From: DATHVR01 sp035461175
Lineage (GTDB): Bacteria > Actinomycetota > Acidimicrobiia > Spongiisociales > ZC4RG35
Direction of reading: 5' to 3'
Assembly: GCA_035461175.1 (NCBI GenBank)
Contig: DATHVR010000055.1
Coordinates: forward strand, 1-6,754
DNA: 6,754 bases
Shown here: piece by piece, positions 1 through 5,733 of the stretch
How positions within the stretch are numbered: the stretch's first letter is position 1
Layout: every line of letters starts with the position of its first letter
Notes under the pieces: model-generated
The model's database searches: none
What the model saw: the letters and a program-made list of their open reading frames with translations, nothing else
Told to the model about the DNA's origin: nothing
Position numbers and translations under genes: made by a program

Positions 1-681
1 CGAGGCTCCGAGCACCGAACTGATCACTCCCGCCGCCCCCATCACCAGACCCTGGCGCATGTCCACCCGTTTCTCGGCCAGGTTGACGCGGGTGGCGGCG
101 ATGGCGGTGAAGATGATCACCATCAGCGAGGTTCCCTCGGCCGAGTGCTGGTTCATGCCCAGCAGAAAGACGAGAGCGGGGACGATCACGATCCCCCCAC
201 CCACACCCGCCACCCCGGCGGCGAACCCCGACACCAGGCCGATCCCCACGGCGATCAACCACGCCACGGTTCCGGTGGCCTGTTCTCCGGCCGCCACCTC
301 GCCACCCAGCAGCATCCGCAGCCCCGCCGCCACCAGCATCACTACGAAGAAGGCACGCAGGGCTTGGGGAGACATCCGTCCCATAACGCTGGAGCCAAAG
401 GTGGAGCCGACGATCGCTCCGATCGCTACGGCGAACCCGATCCCCCAGTCGACTTGGTTGGAGATGGCGAATCGGGTGACCCCCGCCACGGCGATGACGA
501 GTATCGCAAGCAGCGAGGTGGCGTGGGCACGGTGCTGTGTGACCCCGATCGCCACCATGAGGGGGACCATGACGATGCCGCCGCCCACCCCAAGCAACCC
601 GGCCAGGAGGCCGGCGATGACGCCGATCCCGGCATAGACCCAAAGGGAGGAGAGGTCGGAAGTGGTGGTGGAGTCCGCCAT
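1..681 (-). CDS. TauE/SafE (TSUP) family membrane permease, C-terminus cut by window edge
   Basis: The reverse strand is open from an ATG at 681 to the window edge: 227 codons of a family usually near 250 residues, so only a short C-terminal end is missing. The protein is strongly hydrophobic and shows the two-fold internal repeat of TSUP permeases. A glycine-rich box GVGGGIVMVP (residues 31-40) recurs as GVGGGIVIVP (159-168), and each copy is followed by a polar patch (TQHRAHATS at 48-56, NQHSAEGTS in the second). Family members export or import small sulfur or organic anions such as sulfite, sulfoacetate or taurine-derived products; the substrate cannot be read here. No Shine-Dalgarno precedes the ATG. 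The gene follows the 93-residue membrane protein by 38 nt on the same strand, so co-transcription is likely. The family call is firm; transport direction and substrate are unknown. Confidence 0.93.
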   Translation of the reverse strand, partial: MADSTTTSDLSSLWVYAGIGVIAGLLAGLLGVGGGIVMVPLMVAIGVTQHRAHATSLLAILVIAVAGVTRFAISNQVDWGIGFAVAIGAIVGSTFGSSVMGRMSPQALRAFFVVMLVAAGLRMLLGGEVAAGEQATGTVAWLIAVGIGLVSGFAAGVAGVGGGIVIVPALVFLLGMNQHSAEGTSLMVIIFTAIAATRVNLAEKRVDMRQGLVMGAAGVISSVLGAS

Positions 682-719
682 CGGAGGGGAGGCTAAACCG
701 AGGGGCGTCGACTCCCTAT

Positions 720-1001
720 TCAGGCCGTCCAGCCCAGGACCGCCTCACCGGCCGAGACATAGGCGAGCCAGAACAGGAAGGCGATGGGCCCCGACACCAG
801 GGTCCACCACGACCATTCGCGAACCAGACGGGCCAGGTACCACAGGCCGCCGAACCACACCGCCCACAGGGCGGCGACGAAAAAGCCGGGAACGACCAGG
901 CCCGCCGGGAAGTAGAAGAAGATCCCCACGGCGATATACATGACCACGCCCACTATCACCAGGGTGCGCTGGATCAGACCGACGGAAGTGGTCGAAGACA
1001 T
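720..1001 (-). CDS. Small three-helix membrane protein, function unknown
   Basis: This is a 93-residue protein with about three predicted membrane segments (residues 13-34, 36-58 and 66-86), rich in Trp, Phe and Gly. A short polar N-terminus and an Arg/Glu connector (LVREWSWW, near 59-66) lie between helices 2 and 3. No enzymatic motif or signal peptidase site is visible, and I do not recognise a named family. It ends 38 nt before the TSUP permease on the same strand, so it may be co-transcribed with it and could be an accessory subunit, but that rests on position only. The ATG at 1001 is preceded by CCGGCC and a TATCAT hexamer and no Shine-Dalgarno, which fits a leaderless transcript. The hydrophobic composition and good start context make it more credible than the overlapping frames. 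Confidence 0.75.
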   Translation of the reverse strand: MSSTTSVGLIQRTLVIVGVVMYIAVGIFFYFPAGLVVPGFFVAALWAVWFGGLWYLARLVREWSWWTLVSGPIAFLFWLAYVSAGEAVLGWTA

Positions 1002-1007
1002 GGCCGG

Positions 1008-1013
1008 ATGATA
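1008..1013 (-). promoter_or_regulatory. Candidate -10 element of a leaderless promoter
   Basis: On the minus strand TATCAT (5 of 6 matches to TATAAT, fits TAnnnT) ends six nt before the ATG at 1001, so transcription would start at about the A of the start codon. This spacing is the known arrangement of leaderless genes in Actinobacteria. No clear -35 box is visible. The element lies just downstream of the inverted repeat at 1041-1083, so terminator then promoter is a coherent reading. Confidence 0.4.
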
Positions 1014-1040
1014 AGTGGCCCCCGACGATCGAATCCGTTT

Positions 1041-1083
1041 TGTGGGTCGTTTCTGACGCCGCCAGCGTCAAAAGCGACCCACA
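1041..1083 (-). terminator. Long near-perfect inverted repeat, probable terminator of the toroid gene
   Basis: The arms 1041-1059 and 1065-1083 pair over 19 positions around a 5-nt loop. Seventeen are Watson-Crick; the other two are 1050/1074 and 1053/1071. In either transcription direction one of these becomes a G-U wobble and the other an A-C mismatch. The outer nine pairs (TGTGGGTCG) are perfect. The repeat begins 10 nt after the stop of the 1094-2065 gene and lies before the next minus-strand gene, so its position fits a terminator. No U-run follows on either strand, so it is not a classic intrinsic terminator. It could also be a protein-binding palindrome or a dispersed repeat. Confidence 0.6.
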
Positions 1084-1093
1084 GAACCGTTCT

Positions 1094-2065
1094 TCAGGCC
1101 CGGGCCTCGTCCCACCAGTTCAGGACCCGGGTGGCGTAGAAAGTCAGCCATTTCGAGGGTTCGCCCTCGTCGACGTCGACCTCGAACCAGACCCGGCCGG
1201 GGTGGCGGCCCATCTGTGGCCAGGTGCCGTCAGGCCGGCGGGCGTCACGCACCGCCTCTATCGCCTCCGCCATTCGGGGGTCGGGGCCGGTCCCGTCGAC
1301 CATTGAGGCCGAGCGGAAGTAGTCGGTGGCGTTGAGGACGCTGTAGTAGGCCCGGAACGGGTAGGTGAGATGCATGACCCAGGGCGCCACCAGTTCCCCG
1401 GTGGACAGCCTCTGCATGAGCCGCCGCTCCAACAGGTAATCCTCACCCGCCCGGCGGACGCTCCTGGTCGCTTCGGTGCCGCCGGTGGCGACCTCACTGG
1501 CGAGCAGACCCCTGAGGGAGTTGAGCGTGGAGTGGAACGAAGAACGGGTCGAGCCCTCGACCCACTCACAGTTCCAGCCTCCGTCTTCCATCTGATGCTC
1601 CACGAACCACTCCGCTAGTGGAGTCATGTCGACCCCGAGCCAGAGCCCATTGGCGAGGGTCCAGGCATTGATGCAGCAGTCCACCTCCCCGCCCCAGTAG
1701 GGGAGGTCGTCGTAGTCCCAGCGGCTGTTGGCCGCCAGTTTGTCGGCCGTGCCGGCCAGGGCGGACGAATCCAGCCCCCACTCCCGCAACGAGTTGAGGG
1801 TCCAGGTCGTCGCCGTCCACGGTTGACCGCGCTCTGCCCTGGCTTCGGGACTGTCGAAGAACCCGGCCGGGAAGAATGAACCGCCCGCCCACTGTCCGTC
1901 GTCATCCTGAAGGGCAAGCAGCCGCGCCCCGAAGCCCTCGGTGGCCACCCGGGCGCGTGTCTCCTGCCATACCTCTTCGGGAGCACCTACCAGGTCACGC
2001 TCGACCTGCCAGCGGAGGGCTGGATCCGAGTCGAGCATCCATTCGAGCGGGATGTCGTCGATCAC
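1094..2065 (-). CDS. Squalene-cyclase/prenyltransferase-fold (alpha/alpha toroid) protein, catalytic role unknown
   Basis: The protein has 323 residues starting at a GTG; an ATG at codon 10 (2038) is the alternative start. Three D-G-x-W repeats (D56-W59, D161-W164, D279-W282) in a Trp- and Leu-rich helical context are the weak QW-type repeats of the terpenoid cyclase/protein prenyltransferase toroid fold. The N-terminal PLEWMLDSDP segment and ALRWQVERDL match my memory of actinobacterial proteins often labelled squalene cyclase. However, it is about half the length of a true squalene-hopene cyclase (over 600 residues), and no DxDD acid motif of class II cyclases is visible. A Cys pair sits at 130-131 in DCCINAW. 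No signal peptide is evident, so it is probably cytosolic. The start is 9 nt past the stop of the regulator remnant, with no Shine-Dalgarno. The fold is likely; enzymatic activity should not be assumed. Confidence 0.85.
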   Translation of the reverse strand: MIDDIPLEWMLDSDPALRWQVERDLVGAPEEVWQETRARVATEGFGARLLALQDDDGQWAGGSFFPAGFFDSPEARAERGQPWTATTWTLNSLREWGLDSSALAGTADKLAANSRWDYDDLPYWGGEVDCCINAWTLANGLWLGVDMTPLAEWFVEHQMEDGGWNCEWVEGSTRSSFHSTLNSLRGLLASEVATGGTEATRSVRRAGEDYLLERRLMQRLSTGELVAPWVMHLTYPFRAYYSVLNATDYFRSASMVDGTGPDPRMAEAIEAVRDARRPDGTWPQMGRHPGRVWFEVDVDEGEPSKWLTFYATRVLNWWDEARA

Positions 2066-2071
2066 GCCGAA

Positions 2072-2077
2072 AGGCTA
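2072..2077 (-). promoter_or_regulatory. Candidate -10 element of a leaderless promoter inside the regulator stop codon
   Basis: On the minus strand TAGCCT (TAnnnT) is followed by exactly six nt and then the GTG at 2065. Its first three bases are the TAG stop of the regulator remnant. This spacing is what a leaderless actinobacterial promoter would show, and it would free the toroid gene from the decayed upstream gene. There is no supporting -35, and TAnnnT is a low-information motif. Confidence 0.33.
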
Positions 2078-2850
2078 GTTGGGGGTGGTGGCCCCGGTCG
2101 GGTCGAGTCCAAGGGAGACGGCCTCGGCATGCGCCAGCTCACGACCTTCTTCCACCGCCTGGTCGAACCGTTCATCGCCGAGCCGGGACCGGCTCTCCTG
2201 ACGGATCTGATCGAAGAAGGCTCGAGCCACGGGACCAGCACCTGGCCGGCCGCTTCTCGCTGAGCGTCGGCCGCTCCCAACAACCTCGCCGACCTGATGT
2301 GGTCGCCTCCGGCTCCTGACACCAAGGCCAGCGCGCCCAGGCAATCGGCTATCCCACGCAGGTCCCTAATGTCACGCCGCAGTCCCAGACTCTCTCTCAG
2401 TCTCTCCCCGGCTCGGCCGGGGTCACCCTTGAGGAAGTCGAGGACGCCGTAGCTGAACTGGGTATGACCTATCGCGAAGACGTGGTTCCACTTGCGGGAG
2501 AACTCGAGGCAGCGCCGGAGGAGCTGTTCGGCCGTTTCCATCTCTCCGGTCATCCAGAAGACCTGTAGCCCCTTCTCCACGTGGGTGGGATTGGCCAGCG
2601 ACCACGACAATCCGGCGCGGATGTTGTGTCGCTCCAGCTCGATGATGTCGAGGACCTGGGGGAAGCCGGCACTCGAGTATTCCTGCTCACAGCGATTCAC
2701 CAACTGCAGACACCACTCGAGATGGGCCAGCCGGATGGCGGCTTCCTGGCCCGCCTCGACCAGCTGCTCGAGGGCGTAGGCACGCAACGTTTCCAGCAGC
2801 CGGTAGCGAGGCTGGCCGGTCGGGTCGAGGTAGAACGTCACCATGGACTT
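2075..2850 (-). pseudogene. LuxR/AfsR-type predicted ATPase regulator, C-terminal remnant with a frameshift
   Basis: Reading leftwards from about 2850, the frame gives KSMVTFYLDPTG, RYRLLETLRAYALEQL, ELERHNIRAGLSW and ARLLGAADAQREAAG. These are landmarks of the helical-repeat region of large bacterial predicted ATPases (COG3903-like, often with LuxR-type DNA-binding domains). The frame is lost near 2215-2230, after VPWLEP. The adjacent frame then supplies the expected C-terminal block FFDQIRQESRSRLGDERFDQ and EEGRELAHAEAVSLGL, ending at TAG 2077-2075. Returning to the first frame would need one extra base, so a single-base deletion is the simplest cause. The NB-ARC/P-loop ATPase domain and any DNA-binding domain are absent: about 255 codons remain of proteins usually well over 700 residues. 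The remnant is therefore very unlikely to work as a regulator. A base-calling error could explain the frameshift but not the missing N-terminus. Confidence 0.85.
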
Positions 2851-3463
2851 GCCCATCGGCAAGGTGCTGGTGATGCTGGCTTGGCCGCTCCCGTTCATCG
2901 CCACCGGGGTGGTGCCCCTCGATCCGGTGGCGCTGCTGCCACTCCAGCTCCTCTGGTTGAACCTGATGACTGACGGTCTGCTGGGGTTGAGTTTGGGCGC
3001 CGAACCAGCCGACCCGGACGTGATGAACCGGCGCCCCGTCGACCCTTCCGCCGGGGTCTTCTCGGGAGGGATGGGACGGCACACCGTGACGACGGGACTG
3101 TGGATCGGCGCCATCGCCCTCGCCGTGGGCTTCTGGTACCACGAAACCGGCAACCCGGCCTGGCAGACGATGATGTTCACCACCTTGGCCACGATGCAGG
3201 TGGTGCAGGCATTCGCCGTCCGCTCCCACCACCGGTCCGTGTTCGGGTCCAAGATGTTCGGCAACCGGGTGATGAACCTGATGGTGCCGCTGGTCCTCGC
3301 CCTCCAGGTGCTGGCTGTCTACCTGCCCGGGTTGTCCGATCGGGTGCTCGGACTGGCTCCCCTGACGGTCATCGACTGGGGTGTGGCCGTGCTGGCCGGG
3401 GCCCTCTTTCTCGCCGGTCCCGAGCTGTGGAAGCGTGCCTGGGCCGCCAGGGAAGCAACGTGA
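2843..3463 (+). pseudogene. P-type cation-transporting ATPase, C-terminal membrane fragment
   Basis: This is an open frame of 206 codons, and the only plus-strand coding signal in the window. It matches the C-terminal membrane domain (cation ATPase C, PF00689 type) of P2-type ATPases such as Ca2+ or Mg2+ pumps. GKVLVML is followed by LLPLQLLWLNLMTDGLLGLS, EPADPDVMNRRP and FSGGMGRH, then further helices with WQTMMFTTLATMQVVQAFA. The actuator domain, the DKTGT phosphorylation site, the nucleotide-binding domain and the N-terminal helices are all missing; family members are about 850-950 residues. A stop codon lies at 2831-2833, in frame and four codons upstream of the ATG at 2843, and homology starts only at about GKVLVM (2858). 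The fragment therefore begins at the junction with the opposing regulator remnant. It cannot pump ions. Its natural stop at 3461-3463 is intact, leaving 72 nt to the convergent Lnt-like gene. Confidence 0.88.
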
Positions 3464-3535
3464 CTTGCACCCAGGAGCGAGCTTCGGTGTCGGCTGGTGG
3501 TTTCGGCCGAACAAGGTCGGGGCATCGGCTCTGGT

Positions 3536-5014
3536 TCAGCGGCTGAGGCGACGAGTCAGGCCCACTGTGCCCGCCCCGGCGGTCGCCGTCCACGCCAGCC
3601 ACAGCATCCAGTCCCCGAACCGTACATAGGGTGTGTCCTCGGCGGAGAGCGGTATATCGACCATAAAGGCGCCCTCCCAGTCGGCCGGATACCACGCCAG
3701 GAGTCGCCCCCTCGCGTCGAATGCCGACGAGGTGCCGCTCACCGCCACGAGAACGGCGGGGCGTCCGGTTGCCACCGCCCGCACTGCCTCGTGGCTGGCC
3801 TGCTGGGGCTGGGCCCACGTCCCCTGGAAGGTCCAGGTGCCCCCCTGCACCACCGTCACCGCCGCGCCCAGTTGGGCCAGGCGGCGGCGCATGGCGGGGA
3901 AGGTCGACTCGTAGGAGACCAGGGGGCCCACCTCGACGCCTGCCACCTGCATCGTGGTCAGTTCCTCCCCGCGGGCCCGGTCCTGGACGGCGGCCTCGGT
4001 GAAATCGGCCACCCACCCGAACAGGGGACGCAGCGGGATGTACTCCCCGAACGGCACCAGGCGCTGTTTGGCGTAGGCGGCCACCGGTCCCTCGGGGGTG
4101 TAGTGGACGAACACCTTGCGGATGCGGCCGTCCCCCACCCGGGCGTCGATGTTGACCAGCACCGGAGCCTCCGCCTCACCCGACACCTCCCGCAACAGCC
4201 GCTCCACCTCCGGATCCTGCTCCGGGTCGTAGGCGACGCTGCTTTGGCCCCACACCACGAAATCCACGGTCCCCTCGATGGTCCGGGTCAGATCGAGGTG
4301 CGCCTGCAGCCGTTCCCGGTTCGAATCGATCACCCCCGTCTGGACTCCGGCCAGGGTCACCTCGCCGGTCACGGCGGCGTCGGGACGGGACGCTCCGTAG
4401 ACGACCATCAGCGCGGGAACGAGAAGCGCCGCACCCAGCGCCACCCGCCGGTGGTTCTTGGCCATCCCGGGGAGGAGCGCCGTGGTCAGTCCTACGTTGG
4501 TGACGACCAGTCCGAAGCTCAATAGCCACACTCCACCGAGCGCCGCCGTCTGCAGGACTGGGCCCACCTGCCACTGGCTCAGCCCCAGCATCCCCCAGCT
4601 TCCACCGAGATACTCCCAGGAGCGGATCCCCTCTATCGCCACCCATACCGAGGGAACCACCAGCAACGCCAGGTAGGGCCGAGCACCCGTTCGGAACGGC
4701 TCGCCCAGATACGACCAGACGGCCAACCCCAGCGGCAGCCAGAACAGCCCGACGAAGGCAGCGACCGGAACGGTGAACACCCCCATGTGAGGGATGAGCC
4801 AGTAGTGGAGGACGAGGAGGAAAGCCGTCCCGCCCAACCAGCTACGTAGCATCGCCTCCCGCCGGGTGGGGGCGGTAGCCACCAGCCACACGATCGGTGC
4901 CACCCCGATCCATCCCAGCCACCACCAGGCAGGGGCCGGCATGGCCAGAGCCAGGATGGCTCCCATCGCACCCACCGCCAGCCGGGCGAACCACTGTGCC
5001 GCACTGTCTCTCAT
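3536..5014 (-). CDS. Apolipoprotein N-acyltransferase (Lnt) homologue with replaced catalytic Glu and Cys
   Basis: The protein has 492 residues from the ATG at 5014, close to the usual Lnt length (about 510). The frame stays open to 5473, but that upstream part is Arg/Pro/Ser-rich with no homology, so I reject the longer start. The N-terminal half carries about seven hydrophobic segments (9-26, 30-47, 58-75, 79-100, 112-127, 151-178, 190-206) with the Lnt-like GGSWGMLGLSQW at 137-148. Residues about 217-455 form a carbon-nitrogen hydrolase (nitrilase) domain, and a last helix lies near 468-486. Lnt transfers an acyl chain to the N-terminal Cys of lipoproteins with a Glu-Lys-Cys triad (E. coli E267, K335, C387). 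Here the positions read Gln257 (VVWGQSSV, where WPE is usual), Lys316 (YAKQRLVPFGEY, with Glu324 kept) and Ser367 (LVSYESTFP, where CYE or CFE is usual). Triad spacing is preserved. The fold is clear; N-acyltransferase activity is doubtful. The gene stands alone on its strand. Confidence 0.92.
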   Translation of the reverse strand: MRDSAAQWFARLAVGAMGAILALAMPAPAWWWLGWIGVAPIVWLVATAPTRREAMLRSWLGGTAFLLVLHYWLIPHMGVFTVPVAAFVGLFWLPLGLAVWSYLGEPFRTGARPYLALLVVPSVWVAIEGIRSWEYLGGSWGMLGLSQWQVGPVLQTAALGGVWLLSFGLVVTNVGLTTALLPGMAKNHRRVALGAALLVPALMVVYGASRPDAAVTGEVTLAGVQTGVIDSNRERLQAHLDLTRTIEGTVDFVVWGQSSVAYDPEQDPEVERLLREVSGEAEAPVLVNIDARVGDGRIRKVFVHYTPEGPVAAYAKQRLVPFGEYIPLRPLFGWVADFTEAAVQDRARGEELTTMQVAGVEVGPLVSYESTFPAMRRRLAQLGAAVTVVQGGTWTFQGTWAQPQQASHEAVRAVATGRPAVLVAVSGTSSAFDARGRLLAWYPADWEGAFMVDIPLSAEDTPYVRFGDWMLWLAWTATAGAGTVGLTRRLSR

Positions 5015-5266
5015 TGGACGGGCCGTCGTCGCGAGCAACCCAGGTCTGCTTTCGCCGCCGGGTCGAGCATACGGGATCGTCCCCCTGAGCGGATCGGGCG
5101 GGTCTCTGAGGCGCCATGCTGAGCGAACTGGAGCCGACCTGACCCGGCGGAGCGACGGGCTCCCGTGGCGCCCGACGAGCAGTCTGGAGCCCGGTCTCGT
5201 CAGAGTGGCGTAGGCGGGGGAAGATGGAAGGTGGTTCCGCCGGCGCCAAAAGATGCTCCGGATTCG

Positions 5267-5317
5267 GGGGGTAGCCTCTCTGCTCTTGAGCGCCGACCAA
5301 GCATTTGGGCTACCCCC
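5267..5317. repeat. Inverted repeat, 10-bp arms
   Basis: GGGGGTAGCC at 5267-5276 is the exact reverse complement of GGCTACCCCC at 5308-5317, with a 31-nt spacer. No U-run follows on either strand, so a terminator role is not supported. A palindromic operator or a structured RNA element remains possible, and in GC-rich DNA chance is also possible. Confidence 0.5.
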
Positions 5318-5587
5318 GGACCGGAAAGAGTTGGCCCCGCTGCCCGATGGCGGCGGTTCCAGTCGATCGAGGTCGTGATCATGGAGATAGGTTCGCCGAG
5401 TCGAACCCCGGCGTCCCACAGCACCGTGAGGATGGGTGTCCCTGAAACTCGCCCCACTGAACAAGCCCCTCATCGGCTCTTTGGTCAGGACCGGGACGGG
5501 AGGGTCACGACTCGGGAAGGCTTGATCCGCTCGGGTCGGAGTCGATTTCCCCTTCGGAGGTCAGCCACTTGAACTCAGGGAGAGATT

Positions 5588-5638
5588 GGCCGCTCTAGGT
5601 GGCGTTCCCACGACTCCACCAGGGCGGAGAGAGCGGCC
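5588..5638. repeat. Nested inverted repeat (9-bp outer, 5-bp inner stem)
   Basis: GGCCGCTCT at 5588-5596 pairs perfectly with AGAGCGGCC at 5630-5638. Inside it GGTGG (5598-5602) pairs with CCACC (5616-5620), leaving one unpaired base on the left side and nine on the right. It lies about 100 nt from the tRNA-like attachment site. Confidence 0.55.
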
Positions 5639-5649
5639 CTATTGAGACT

Positions 5650-5692
5650 CACCTCGAACCTCTAACGCCAGAGGAACTGATAGATCGAGGTG
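5650..5692. repeat. Nested inverted repeat (8-bp outer, 5-bp inner stem)
   Basis: CACCTCGA at 5650-5657 pairs perfectly with TCGAGGTG at 5685-5692. An inner hairpin CCTCT/AGAGG lies at 5659-5663 and 5670-5674 around a 6-nt loop. It follows the previous nested repeat after only 11 nt, and the two share the same outer-plus-inner design. Confidence 0.55.
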
Positions 5693-5710
5693 GTTGCGGC
5701 GGGGGGTTTC

Positions 5711-5727
5711 AGGGGGGTCGCCCCCCT
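5711..5727 (-). terminator. Compact GC hairpin downstream of the tRNA remnant
   Basis: AGGGGGG (5711-5717) and CCCCCCT (5721-5727) form a perfect 7-bp stem with a TCG loop, 12 nt beyond the 3' end of the tRNA remnant. It may be the old transcription terminator of that tRNA gene. A second run of six G (5701-5706) could compete for the same C run. No U-run follows in the minus direction, so the terminator reading rests mainly on position. Confidence 0.4.
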
Positions 5728-5733
5728 TGGATG

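Larger units (their letters stand above)
5015..5733. other. About 720 bases without a convincing gene
   Basis: Open frames exist on both strands here (for example 5165-5572 plus and 5200-5457 minus), but their translations are Arg/Pro/Ser/Gly-rich, show no motif I recognise and have no good start context. The visible structure is a set of inverted repeats (5267-5317, 5588-5638, 5650-5692 and 5711-5727), three of them crowded into the last 140 nt before the tRNA remnant. The region presumably also holds the promoter of the Lnt-like gene, but I see no clear -10/-35 pair or TAnnnT close to the ATG at 5014. Confidence 0.6.

Noticed and set aside
59..696. Plus-strand open frames over the TSUP permease
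   Set aside because: These are Pro/Thr/Ser/His-rich antisense shadows of a clearly coding minus-strand frame in GC-rich DNA.
1094..2065. Genuine squalene-hopene cyclase
   Set aside because: It is far too short and lacks a DxDD motif; only the toroid fold is supported.
2851..3514. Minus-strand open frames running across the ATPase remnant (for example to 3264 and 3514)
   Set aside because: To the right of about 2850 their translation is low-complexity His/Gly/Gln/Pro-rich and antisense to the ATPase fragment. Only the part left of 2850 shows family homology.
5370..5410. tRNA T-arm-like sequence (minus-strand GGGGTTCGACTC)
   Set aside because: No anticodon arm, acceptor pairing or discriminator can be built around it, so it is taken as chance.
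5015..5473. N-terminal extension of the Lnt-like gene (open frame up to 5473, 645 codons in total)
   Set aside because: The extra 153 residues are Arg/Pro/Ser-rich with no hydrophobic or family pattern. The ATG at 5014 sits where Lnt proteins normally begin, right before the first membrane segment.
5165..5572. Plus-strand 135-codon frame and minus-strand 85-codon frame (5200-5457) in the gap
   Set aside because: Neither has a recognisable motif, biased composition typical of real genes here, or a good start. They overlap each other antisense, so at most one could be real.
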